A stretch of DNA of 64,000 bases from Bacteroidia bacterium (lineage in GTDB: Bacteria > Bacteroidota > Bacteroidia > Cytophagales > Cyclobacteriaceae). Numbering within the stretch: the stretch's first letter is position 1; the number at the start of each line of letters is the position of its first letter. The DNA is taken from the NCBI GenBank assembly GCA_030426345.1, contig JAUHYU010000006.1, positions 32,690-96,689 of the forward strand, in the 5' to 3' direction. This document shows, piece by piece, positions 50,254-60,308 of this stretch. The notes beneath the pieces are model-generated. The model had not been told where the DNA came from and did not search any database. It saw only the letters and a list, made by a program, of their open reading frames with translations. Position numbers and translations under genes: made by a program.

Positions 50254-51450
50254 TTAAAAGGCAGTTGGCATCGTCAGCTTACCCAATTCTTTGATATTTA
50301 TTTTCAATACTTCGACGGACTGCTTTCCTCCCGAAAATGCAATCAATAAAAAGCCATCCTGCTCAATGACGTGTGGATAGTCGATGCGCCTGCCACCAAA
50401 AAGATAGCCCATTTTATTAAATATAATTCCATCTTCACTGATGGAAAGAGCTAGCGGATCGCGTTTTTCAGGGTTTGGATTGGAAATCAAAATATATTGG
50501 CCATTACTTAGTTGCAGGCCATTGAACTTCGAACTGGCATCTGGAAAATCAGTGCGTACCGGCCTGCTCCAGCTACGACCTAGATCGGTAGAGAATGCGC
50601 GGAAAAGGTAGCCACTTTTGGCATTGTCTCGAAACAAAGCCAGTAAATTTCCATCAGGGAGTACCCACCAGTAAGGTTCTTCGGGCAACAATTCACTTTC
50701 GTCAACACGCACAACTGAGTGACTTTCCCACTGATCGAAAGCTTTTATGCCTCCTGTAAGTATGAAGACATGCCGATCATACGATCTACGTGTCATCATC
50801 CATTCTCCGTTGGGCAACAATTTAGGGGGGAAATTATTGATTGTATTGTCATAAACTAGGCCAATATCCTCCCAAGTTTCTTTGTCAGGATCTAATTTAA
50901 AAGCCCTGAGTTCTAAGCTTTCTCCAAAAAATCCATCAGCTTCATCCAAAGAAACTAGTGCCAATAATTCACCTTCTCGCTGCCAGAATCCACGTGAAAT
51001 ATAGCGATTTCCTTTGTCTGTTCGGGTATTATAATATTCAGAATCTGGACTGGAGTTGGGAGGGTAGGGTGTCATGAATTTCTTTTCACTCCATGTCAAA
51101 CCATCCGTGCTTGTTGCATAGGCAACACGCTGGCCAACACGATCTTCCACCCCTGGGCCTTCACTCCACATGAGCCAATATTTATCTTCGTGAAACACCA
51201 GATAATTGTGCTGGTTTACTCCTTCTACTGCACGAACATCACTCACGATAACATGTTCACTGGGGATGCGTGGCAAATTGTTGAAGTCAATATCCTGCGG
51301 ATTGTCAGGAACCCAATCACCTTGAAGCATGATTGGAGAATCAGGATTGAGCTCAGGGTGAGGCGAATTCTTATCTACCGAGCTGCAACTCGACATGATT
51401 ATTAAACTAAAAAAGATAATTGAATTGAATTTTGATATGCTAGTGCTCAT
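50254..51450 (-). CDS. Sialidase/BNR-type exo-hydrolase lipoprotein
   Basis: ATSTDGLTWSEKKF, AFSTDLGRSWSRPV Asp-box motifs. Confidence 0.75.
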   Translation of the reverse strand: MSTSISKFNSIIFFSLIIMSSCSSVDKNSPHPELNPDSPIMLQGDWVPDNPQDIDFNNLPRIPSEHVIVSDVRAVEGVNQHNYLVFHEDKYWLMWSEGPGVEDRVGQRVAYATSTDGLTWSEKKFMTPYPPNSSPDSEYYNTRTDKGNRYISRGFWQREGELLALVSLDEADGFFGESLELRAFKLDPDKETWEDIGLVYDNTINNFPPKLLPNGEWMMTRRSYDRHVFILTGGIKAFDQWESHSVVRVDESELLPEEPYWWVLPDGNLLALFRDNAKSGYLFRAFSTDLGRSWSRPVRTDFPDASSKFNGLQLSNGQYILISNPNPEKRDPLALSISEDGIIFNKMGYLFGGRRIDYPHVIEQDGFLLIAFSGGKQSVEVLKINIKELGKLTMPTAF

Positions 51451-51459
51451 CTCTGATCA

Positions 51460-52449
51460 TTATTTTTTGTCATTAGAATAGGTCAAATTCCATGGTTTTC
51501 TGATGGTATCCATGGTTTCCATAATTTGAATCGATTCATCCAAAGTCATGAATGGGGATTCTTTCAAGCCCAAATTCATGCATCGCATCACTTCTTCTGC
51601 TTCGTGGGCAAGCGCATTTCCGGGATCTTCTTCGATTACTTCCACTTCTTCATCTTTAATAAAAAGAGAAGCTTTTTTGGGGACAGCAAAAAGTGCAGGG
51701 ATTTTGATATAACCTTCCGTGCCAAAAATATATGCTTCGTCTACGGCATTCGTTCGCAACGCAAAAGAGAGATCAGCTATTTCGCCTTTATCATATTTCA
51801 AAATTGTGATCCCTTGTTCATCAGAGCCATACTCGCCAATATGACTTAATCCTATGGATTCTAGAGGCTTTTTGCCGTATATCTGGTAAGCAAAGGAGAT
51901 CACATACACTCCAACATCCAGCAGGCTTCCTCCGCCCAGATTTGGATTGAGTTGTCGTTGCTCCATTGTAAAATCCTGTCGTGCGCAGCGAGATGCTCTC
52001 ACCATTCTAACCTCTCCGATCTTTCCATCCTTTATCCATTGCACCACTTTTTTCAGCAACGGAATATGTCTTGGGATCATGGCTTCCATGAGAAAAACAT
52101 TCTCTTCACGAGCTACACGCACCATTTCTCTAGCTTCGTCAGCATTTATCGTGAGGGCTTTTTCACACAAAACGGATTTACCTTTGCGCATGCACATAAC
52201 ACTATTTTCCAAATGAAAAGAATGTGGCGTACCTATATAAACAGCATCGACATTCGGATCATCGGCGAGCTCTTGATAGCTTCCATAAGCCTTCGAAAAT
52301 CCATGCTTTTTTGCAAATTCATTGGCAGTTTTGGAGTCTCTGGAAGCTACAGCTGTTAGTTCTGCTTTTGGTAGCAACTTTAAGGCTTCAGCAAATTTCC
52401 CAGAAATATGCCCTGTACTAATGATTCCCCATTTGATAGTCTTACTCAT
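51460..52449 (-). CDS. Gfo/Idh/MocA family oxidoreductase
   Basis: WGIISTGHISGKFAEAL...VYIGTPHSFHLENSVMCMRKGKSVLCEKALTIN. Confidence 0.95.
   Translation of the reverse strand: MSKTIKWGIISTGHISGKFAEALKLLPKAELTAVASRDSKTANEFAKKHGFSKAYGSYQELADDPNVDAVYIGTPHSFHLENSVMCMRKGKSVLCEKALTINADEAREMVRVAREENVFLMEAMIPRHIPLLKKVVQWIKDGKIGEVRMVRASRCARQDFTMEQRQLNPNLGGGSLLDVGVYVISFAYQIYGKKPLESIGLSHIGEYGSDEQGITILKYDKGEIADLSFALRTNAVDEAYIFGTEGYIKIPALFAVPKKASLFIKDEEVEVIEEDPGNALAHEAEEVMRCMNLGLKESPFMTLDESIQIMETMDTIRKPWNLTYSNDKK
51853..51874 (+). repeat. Dispersed CATGGATTTT motif copy (inside CDS)
   Basis: tatggattctagaggctttttg. Confidence 0.8.
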
Positions 52450-52498
52450 TGTCTATTGTGATTTTTTTAATAGAATTTCCTTAGGTAATTGTTGTGGT

Positions 52499-53506
52499 TT
52501 ATTCATTTGGAAACCATCCTTTCAGGAATTCTTCTTGCGTTCCTGCATAACTCGCTTCCGCTAAAAATTCCTCTCCGCGCTGATTGCCCCAGGAATAGTT
52601 GATGATCAATTTACCTTTGTATTCACAAAAATCAATATCTGAGTTATTCCTATTTTCAGCATCATTGATTCTTTTTAAAGATGCTTGAGTTAGCTTTTTG
52701 TTGGCAACTTGCTTGTCTTCTTTTGACGCTTTCAAAACTGGATTTAAAGGGCTTGAAACCCATGAAATTAAATCTTTGGAACGCACAACACGCATCTCGT
52801 AACCGTTATGAGCTTCCAAATAAAAATTATAATAATAGCCGTCGAGGTAGCGCAGACAGTGTGGAGCAGTATACCTGTCTTTTGCATAATTGTGATCCGG
52901 TGACAAAAGATCCCAGCTTTTTAGATCAGTTGATGTGGCAAAGTTGGCTGTGAATTTCACCCCAGATTTCTCTTCAGGTTTGCCAATTTCAAACATCAAT
53001 ACATATTTGTCTTTAGCCCAAGTCATAGAAGTATTGAAAATGCCATAACCAGGTAAATCAAAGGCCATCCAGCTATCCCAATTTTCCATGTCGTTGGAAG
53101 AAAAAATATGGATTTGTTCGCCATCCCAAATGTTAACAGCAGTGACGTATATTGTCCCATTGTGGACCAATGCACTTCCGAGATGAAATCCTTTGGCAAA
53201 AGACTTGCTTGGTTTTCCTGTTTTATGATCTATAAATCTGAAATAAGAATCACCTGTTGGGTTGTCCCAATAGCGTTCTCTGACATATTCAAACCGATAA
53301 GCTCTATTTTTGAAAACGACAGGTGTAGTTTCCACCAAGTCAACATCTATCGTTCCTTTTTTCACGATAAGTGGTCGTCCATCGGCATCTGTTGGAGGCT
53401 GTTTTATAGAAATGGCTGATAAAAATATCAGACTTAGAAGTGCGGTGAGGTAGAAGGTGTTAATGTTTTTCATGTGTTTTTTCTTTTTTAAGTATTTGAA
53501 TACCAA
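52499..53506 (-). CDS. Secreted five-bladed-propeller glycosidase-like protein (GH43/117-like)
   Basis: FKNRAYRFEYV...GYYYNFYLEAHNGYEMRVVRSKDLISW. Confidence 0.5.
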   Translation of the reverse strand: MVFKYLKKKKHMKNINTFYLTALLSLIFLSAISIKQPPTDADGRPLIVKKGTIDVDLVETTPVVFKNRAYRFEYVRERYWDNPTGDSYFRFIDHKTGKPSKSFAKGFHLGSALVHNGTIYVTAVNIWDGEQIHIFSSNDMENWDSWMAFDLPGYGIFNTSMTWAKDKYVLMFEIGKPEEKSGVKFTANFATSTDLKSWDLLSPDHNYAKDRYTAPHCLRYLDGYYYNFYLEAHNGYEMRVVRSKDLISWVSSPLNPVLKASKEDKQVANKKLTQASLKRINDAENRNNSDIDFCEYKGKLIINYSWGNQRGEEFLAEASYAGTQEEFLKGWFPNE

Positions 53507-53562
53507 GGCCTTTAATTATGTCATTGGCATCCTTAATTTACTTGCTCCACTCATGATTATTT

Positions 53563-53584
53563 CATGGATTTTGGAGGCTTTTTT
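53563..53584 (+). repeat. Dispersed CATGGATTTT motif copy
   Basis: catggattttggaggctttttt. Confidence 0.88.
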
Positions 53585-53588
53585 GTGT

Positions 53589-55019
53589 TTATAAAGATTC
53601 AAAAAGAAGTAACCTTACCGACGATTTGGGCAAATCTACAACGATACTGAAATCCTTGCTGTTTAATATCTGTTCCCGATCCAAATCTAAATTATGTTCT
53701 TCATCCAATAAAAATTCGCTACAATTCAATTGATTTTTGAAAGGTATATTCTTGATATTGAGTTTATACTGAAAGGCTTCATCTTCAAAATTACTTAATA
53801 AAACCGCAGTTTTTCCATCGCTCAATTGCGTAGAAGCAATTATAGAAACACCCGTTTCCTGTTTGTTGCCACTGGTGGAAACTCGTGTGCCCAGTTGGAT
53901 CATTTTATTATATGCTTCTAGCGCATAAATTGCTTTTTTTGGGATTCCGGATTCGTCAAAAAGCCCGATACGAAAAATGGTACCAAAAGCAGAATAATAC
54001 TGAGCCATGTCCAGTTCGGTATCTTGCATGTAAGACATAACCGCTACTGAAAACGCCGACCCTTGGCTTCCAGATGTGCGGGCATATACATCCCTGGTTT
54101 CCTCCCTGTTTTTCTTATCAGGCCAATAAGGTATGTAATTCCACTCCGTTAGGTAGATTTCCGCATCTTCAAATCCATGTTTTGTAATTGTAGCGTTGGA
54201 TTTGGCTATTCTCTTCATAAAGTCATCCGTACTTTTGCTATAGATGTGATAGGAAACAAAGTCTAAGGGGGAATTGGTTTTTTTGCAATGGTTAAGAAAC
54301 GCCACACCAAGCTCACTATCCATATCATATGCAATTGTCGGTCCTCCAACTTTCAGGTTGGGGTCTAGTTTTTTTAAGGTCTTGGAAGTTATTTCATACA
54401 ATTGAAGATACTGCTCATCAGTTCCTGTCCAGCAATTGGCTATGTCTGGCTCATTCCAGATTTCCCAATGTTGGATATCCCACTCAAACCCATCAGCCCA
54501 GCCCATATTATAATGCTGCACTATCCGAGAACAAATTCGCGCCCATTTTTCAAAATCTTTCGGCGGGTGAATATAAAATTTAGGTTCTCCATGTTCTATG
54601 CTTTCACCCAGTCTGAAAATTACTTTTGCACCCAAGTCCAGAATTGACTTTATATAAATGTCTGTCTTCTCAAAGTGATAATTTGTCGGGTCATTTTCAT
54701 CGGCATCAAAGTTTGGAAAGATGGTATGAATATCGACCGTTTCTTCATCTGAATATCGGGTGTCATGCAGGCGAACTTGTGGAGGGTTGAATGTTTTGAA
54801 ATATTCACTATTATCGAAAGCATTTCCAAGACGGACTCTCGGGCCGCCATTCACGCCATTCAATGGTTTGAAACCACCGATATTTTTGGAAACATCTACC
54901 GTAAACTCGGGTAAGTTGTCACTGTTGTTATTTTGGGCGTGTAGTGCATTTTCAAATATTAATCCTGAGATTAGGGTTAAACAGAAAAGGGCTGATTTAA
55001 TAAGATCGTAAGACTTCAT
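53589..55019 (-). CDS. GH39-like glycoside hydrolase
   Basis: DGFEWDIQHWEIWNEPDIANCWTGTDEQYLQLYE; YLTEWNYIPYW; start moved to MKSYDLIKSALFCLTLISG (signal peptide). Confidence 0.75.
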   Translation of the reverse strand: MKSYDLIKSALFCLTLISGLIFENALHAQNNNSDNLPEFTVDVSKNIGGFKPLNGVNGGPRVRLGNAFDNSEYFKTFNPPQVRLHDTRYSDEETVDIHTIFPNFDADENDPTNYHFEKTDIYIKSILDLGAKVIFRLGESIEHGEPKFYIHPPKDFEKWARICSRIVQHYNMGWADGFEWDIQHWEIWNEPDIANCWTGTDEQYLQLYEITSKTLKKLDPNLKVGGPTIAYDMDSELGVAFLNHCKKTNSPLDFVSYHIYSKSTDDFMKRIAKSNATITKHGFEDAEIYLTEWNYIPYWPDKKNREETRDVYARTSGSQGSAFSVAVMSYMQDTELDMAQYYSAFGTIFRIGLFDESGIPKKAIYALEAYNKMIQLGTRVSTSGNKQETGVSIIASTQLSDGKTAVLLSNFEDEAFQYKLNIKNIPFKNQLNCSEFLLDEEHNLDLDREQILNSKDFSIVVDLPKSSVRLLLFESL

Positions 55020-55106
55020 GGGTTTTGGATGCATTTTGCAGTTAAAAATCCTAAGATACAATTTTAGGGGTATCTTAAAAATATTGATAATGGTCATGTG
55101 GTTTAT

Positions 55107-56459
55107 TTAAATGAAAAAGCTTAGTGCCATGGCCAGTGCAAATCCCATAACTGAAACTATTGTTACCATTACCGTCCAGGATTGCAAGGTTTGTTTTTCA
55201 CTTAAACCAAAGTATTTGCCAACAAGCCAGAAACCAGCATCATTGACATGAGATAGGATGGAGGCACCCGCTGCTATGGAAATAACAACTAATGCTAGCT
55301 GAGGTTGGCTTAGGTTAAACGCTTCAAGGATAGGGGCCATAATACCCGCAGCAGTAATCATGGCTACAGTGGCGCTTCCTTGAGTAACGCGCACCGCTAC
55401 GGCGATGAGCCATGCTAAGGCAATCGGAGGCAAGGCCGAGTTAGCCATGGATTGTGCCAGCATTTCACCAATGCCGGAATCTACCAACACTTCTTTAAAA
55501 ACGCCACCTGCTCCGGTAATCAAAATGATCAGTCCGGCTGGGCCCAAGGCTTTGGTACTGATTTCCAAAAGTTCATCTTTCCCAACGTTTCTTTTGGTTC
55601 CTAAGAAATACAAAGCACATAATGTTGCTATCGTCAATGCTGTAAATGGATGTCCTAAGAATGAAATTGCTCCAGTGAGAAAGCCTGGGGCAATAGTCCC
55701 TTGATCCACTAAAAGAGTTATCACAGTATCTAAAAGTATCAACACCAACGGAACAGATATGATGGTGGCGATCAAGCCAAAATTTGGAAGAGATGCTTTG
55801 TCAGTAGTGACCGTATGGTCAAATAAATCTGGTGGCCCTACCGGAATTATTTTACTGATATAATTACCAAATATAGGCCCTGCAACGATTGCAGTGGGGA
55901 TTCCAATGATAAATCCAAATAAGATCACCCAGCCGAGATTGGCTCCTATGATTTCCGTAACTGCAATTGGTCCGGGAGTAGGAGGGATGAAGCTATGAGT
56001 GACAGCCATGCCGGCTAATAGTGGTATTCCATAGTATAATATGGGTTTTTTGGTATCCCGTGAGAGCGCATACACAATTGGTACCAAGATGATAAATCCA
56101 ACGTCTAAAAATACAGGAATGGAAATAATGAATCCCGTTAAAACCATGGCCCATGAGCCTTTTTCCTTCCCAAATTTTTTAATCAGGTAATGGGCTAAAG
56201 ATTCTGCTCCTCCCGAATGCTCCAGCATGGCCCCAAAAATGGCTCCAAGGCCTACAACAGTAGCGACAAACCCCAACGTGCTGCCCATGCCGTTTTGGAT
56301 GCTGTTTAATACCTCTACTGGGGGCATGCCAGCTGCTAAGCCAACAAACATACTTACGAGCAAAAGAGATATAAATGCGTTTAGTTTGAACTTTAAAACC
56401 AAAAGAAGCAATAGCGCAATCCCAGCAAAAACTACAACAAGTAAAATTGTTTGTGACAT
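55107..56459 (-). CDS. GntP family gluconate:H+ symporter-like permease
   Basis: MEHSGGAESLAHYLIKKFG, ATHSFIPPTPGPIAVTEIIGANLG, SHVNDAGFWLVGKYFGLSEKQTLQSW. Confidence 0.92.
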   Translation of the reverse strand: MSQTILLVVVFAGIALLLLLVLKFKLNAFISLLLVSMFVGLAAGMPPVEVLNSIQNGMGSTLGFVATVVGLGAIFGAMLEHSGGAESLAHYLIKKFGKEKGSWAMVLTGFIISIPVFLDVGFIILVPIVYALSRDTKKPILYYGIPLLAGMAVTHSFIPPTPGPIAVTEIIGANLGWVILFGFIIGIPTAIVAGPIFGNYISKIIPVGPPDLFDHTVTTDKASLPNFGLIATIISVPLVLILLDTVITLLVDQGTIAPGFLTGAISFLGHPFTALTIATLCALYFLGTKRNVGKDELLEISTKALGPAGLIILITGAGGVFKEVLVDSGIGEMLAQSMANSALPPIALAWLIAVAVRVTQGSATVAMITAAGIMAPILEAFNLSQPQLALVVISIAAGASILSHVNDAGFWLVGKYFGLSEKQTLQSWTVMVTIVSVMGFALAMALSFFI

Positions 56460-56500
56460 ATTACTTTATTTATTAGATAACTTTATTCCTGTTTTGAACA

Positions 56501-57589
56501 CTAATACATCCTATTTCTCGCAACCACATCCCATTTTTCAGTAGCTTGATTATTTCGGACCACATAAACTTTTTCGTGCAATGCCATCGTGGGGCAAATA
56601 TGAATTGGAATGGCATACACCACATCTCCAATTGATAATGATTCATAATTTGGACTTGATACCACGAGGTGCTCCTCGCTATGGTTAATCACGTCTTCTA
56701 TTTCTAAATTTAAAAATTCCGCTCTTGGTGGCTGCATCTCTGAGGCTATGGATTTATGCCCCAAATCAAGACAAAAGCAGTTGTTTGGTTTGCTGACTAC
56801 TCGTGTGGCGATCACTGCGGCAGGGTCGAATTCCAGATCAGGGATATTCTTTTTGTATCCGGCATCCCATAAAAGTGGAGTTCCAGGGCAAAGGGTTCTG
56901 GAAGGATGCTTGGCATGGATCGGAAAGGTATAAGTACCTCCACATGCTAGCTCATCTACTCCAATATCGAAGATTTTCAAATCCTGAATTAATTGTAGAA
57001 CAGCTTTAAAGTCCTTGTCGCAATGCTCTGTTCTGAGTTTGATATCCGACTCATGGATATGGCCATCGTACACATGAAATCCTCGAAAATGCAACCATGG
57101 ATTTTCGACAATATTTTTGACCAAACCCAGAGCCTCTGTCGGTTTGATGCCTGTACGATGCATGCCGTTATCTAGGTCTACAAAAACATCGAGGATTTGA
57201 TTATGCTTTTCCGCTGCACGGCTTAATTGCTCAATTGCATAAAGTGAATCTACCGTGACGGAAAATCTCTTTTTTGGGAATTCTGCTATTATATCAAAAA
57301 AACGCCCGATAGCCGGCCCCAGAAGTGGATATGCCAACAAAATATCTTCCCCGCCATTTGATGCTGCCATGGCTACTTCGGTGAGCGTGGCGCATTTGAA
57401 TTTTCTAATATTAAGTTCTACTTGAAGCTTGACAACTTCAGCCATTTTATGAGTTTTGACATGAGGACGAAGTCTGGATGGATCCCCAGTTATTTCAATC
57501 ATTCGACGAATATTCGCCTCAATGCGGTCAGGAAATACCAAAACCGCAGGGGTGATGATCTCTGACTCGTTGGTTAGGTTATACCACAT
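56501..57589 (-). CDS. D-threonine aldolase / alanine-racemase-N-domain PLP enzyme
   Basis: TPAVLVFPDRIEANIRRMI...LRPHVKTHKMAEV...FHVYDGHIH. Confidence 0.88.
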   Translation of the reverse strand: MWYNLTNESEIITPAVLVFPDRIEANIRRMIEITGDPSRLRPHVKTHKMAEVVKLQVELNIRKFKCATLTEVAMAASNGGEDILLAYPLLGPAIGRFFDIIAEFPKKRFSVTVDSLYAIEQLSRAAEKHNQILDVFVDLDNGMHRTGIKPTEALGLVKNIVENPWLHFRGFHVYDGHIHESDIKLRTEHCDKDFKAVLQLIQDLKIFDIGVDELACGGTYTFPIHAKHPSRTLCPGTPLLWDAGYKKNIPDLEFDPAAVIATRVVSKPNNCFCLDLGHKSIASEMQPPRAEFLNLEIEDVINHSEEHLVVSSPNYESLSIGDVVYAIPIHICPTMALHEKVYVVRNNQATEKWDVVARNRMY

Positions 57590-57598
57590 ATTTAGATG

Positions 57599-58060
57599 TT
57601 AATGCAATTCAAAAATGCATTCCACCTCCACAGCGATATTTCCTGGTAACGACATGCCGACGGCACTTCTTGCGCCTTTGCCATTTTCTTCTCCAAATAC
57701 GTCAACCATAAATTGGCTGAATCCATTGATGGTTTGTGGATGATCTTCAAATTCCGGATAGCAATTGACCATGCCAAGCGTCTTAATCAACCTTTTTATT
57801 TTACCCAAATCACCAATTTGAGCTTTGATTGTGGAAAGCATAGTTAGCCCAACTTGCCTTGCAGCCAATTGTCCTTCTTCCATGGATAAATCCCTGCCTA
57901 CTTTTCCCTTAATGAGTTCTCCATCACTTTGCACAGGTCCTTGCCCCGAAACGTATAATTGTTTACCAACGATGACAACTGGATAATAGATTCCGCCCAG
58001 TGGAGGTGCTGGGGGTAATTCCAAGCTCATAGATTTAATTTTGTTCTCGATTGTGTTCAT
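57599..58060 (-). CDS. RidA family protein
   Basis: GGIYYPVVIVGKQLYVSGQGPVQSDGELIKGKVG...RSAVGMSLPGNIAVEVECIFEL. Confidence 0.92.
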   Translation of the reverse strand: MNTIENKIKSMSLELPPAPPLGGIYYPVVIVGKQLYVSGQGPVQSDGELIKGKVGRDLSMEEGQLAARQVGLTMLSTIKAQIGDLGKIKRLIKTLGMVNCYPEFEDHPQTINGFSQFMVDVFGEENGKGARSAVGMSLPGNIAVEVECIFELH

Positions 58061-58683
58061 GGTGTTAAACTAAATTTTGTATTTAAAATGCATCTAAAAC
58101 CCATGGATTTACATATGATTTTAATTGCGAATATATTGAACATATGCTTACAAAAAATCATCAATCGTTTATTTCCGAAGGATGTTTTGATGAATTTTGC
58201 TTTTTATTTTTTTGGTATGGTCACTTTATAATATCTCGTCATCCAAGCAGGCGTTGATCCCCGGCCAATCTGCTGCGCTGTCTACCTCCAATATCCAATC
58301 AATATGCCAAAGAGGTTAAGCCTAATAGAAGTTATACCATGAATATTGTGGTTGTGACTACTGGTATTGGTGAATTAATAGGATGCAGGGTTACTAAGTC
58401 CAACCATGCATTCCTGAGTTTTTATCATTTTTCTCTGGCAGTAACGTCGGCTAAGTTTGAAACAAGAGATATTGACGAACGCATTGAAATTTTCAAGGAA
58501 ACGTCAAAATAATATTGAACCCAAACATGAATGATTCAATATTATTTTGTAAATTTTCAATGAATGTGGGATTGACAACCATAGCCTTGAAAATATTGGA
58601 TTTCATCAAAATCCATTAGACACAATCATCACTTTGGTTCGACAACCATTCTCTTCAACAATGTTTTACCTAAACCTATTAAT

Positions 58684-60175
58684 TATGTCAACAAAACACT
58701 TTTTCCGACGTTTAAAGCACGCATGGTTAATTTTAATTGTGGGATTAACCGCAGCTTCCTGTACACAAAACGAGACGGAAGTCTCCATCACCGGGCAAAT
58801 TGAATTCACTGTTCCGGGCATTCCATCAAACTCTGGGGCAAGGGTCAGCGAAAGCCCAATGCCAACATCATTAGTGATCTCTGTGAAAGGCCAAACGAGC
58901 CTCAACAAGAAAAAAGTAAATCTTTATTCATTTAATGGAGAATATATCAGTGAACCGGTCCAGCTGATATTAGGGCAATATCAACTAGTCGAATTTTTGG
59001 TGCTTGACGAAAGCGACAAGGTTATCTATGCATCCCCAAAAGCAAACAGTAACTTGGCAGGGTTTGTGGATATCCCCTTGCCCATTCCATTTGAGGTTTC
59101 GGCTGCCGATATCTCCAAGGTAATCCCCGAGGTGCTCCCGGCCAAGGATTATAAACCGAAAGACTTCGGTTATACCTCGTTCAGTTTTGATGTTGTGCAG
59201 CCCATACAGGTAGTTGTTATGGGTTTTGAAGATGGCCATTATGAGTACGTCCCCACAACGTTGTATATCCTCCACGACGAGGACACGGTCACAATGGAAA
59301 ATTTGTTGCCCGCCATAAACGAAGTGGGTATAGAGAGTTCTTTTGACAATTATACTTTTATCATTGAGGAGCAGGGCTTCGCTCGGTATATGAAGACCTT
59401 TAGTGCCGATGACTTGATGGCCTACATGAGCAGCCCGCTTGAAATTATGTTGTGGCCCGCCATTACCGTTTTGTTCGATTCTAATAACGTGCCCGATATT
59501 GGGTTTGACATTACATCCAATGGGCCTTCAAAATTGTATATCGATTGGGGCAATGGCCAGCCGAAAGACTCCATCCAAGGTCCTGGGTCGTTTGAAATGT
59601 TGACAACAATGTTGAATCCCAACACCCAGTTCGTCAGTATTACAGGTGGCCTCGGAGATGTTACAAGTTTTTATAATGTATATCATTATGTAAACGATTT
59701 TGACATTCACAGCGGACCCAACCTCCAGTCACTAAGGATCGTGGGGTCGAGCATGTCCGAAGTGGATATATCGGATAATACAATGTTAAACGACCTGATA
59801 TTGGGTTTTTTTCCCAATTTGACCGAGGTCGACTTGTCCAACAATCCAGATTTGGTATATGCAGATTTCTCGTATGCTGACCTTGATTCGTTGGATGTGA
59901 GCGGCAATCCATTATTGGAGATTGTTGGTCTTGAAGGCAATGAAAATTTTAATTCGATTGTTCTCAATACTGTAGTGAACAGCATAGGCATCCCTCGGAG
60001 TAACCTAAGCCAAGCCACTGTGGACATGTTTATTCACGATGTCCTGACCTCGTTGACAGTTGCACCCAGATTAAACGGGCGTCTTACCATATTGGAAGGA
60101 AATGATGCACCATCAGCACTAGGAATGGCCGACCTGAATGATATCATTAATGTTTACCATTGGACGGTCGAGTAG
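58684..60175 (+). CDS. Lipoprotein with leucine-rich-repeat-like C-terminal half
   Basis: Likely start MSTKHFFRRLKHAWLILIVGLTAASC; MSEVDISDNTMLNDLILGFFPNLTEVDLSNNPDLVYADFS. Confidence 0.65.
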
Positions 60176-60308
60176 TATAATTGGCAGCTGACCAACACAC
60201 ATATTCATGGAAGGAATAGGAAACTCTTGGCGTTTGGCCAAGGGTTTCTGTTTTTTTCAAGTTAATAATTCGAGGTGCTGCTGCCGTTTGAGGATTTCAC
60301 ACGCTAAT

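Noticed and set aside
58339-58512. Possible 58-aa ORF MNIVVVTTGIGELIG...
   Set aside because: Short, no recognisable family, no supporting context.
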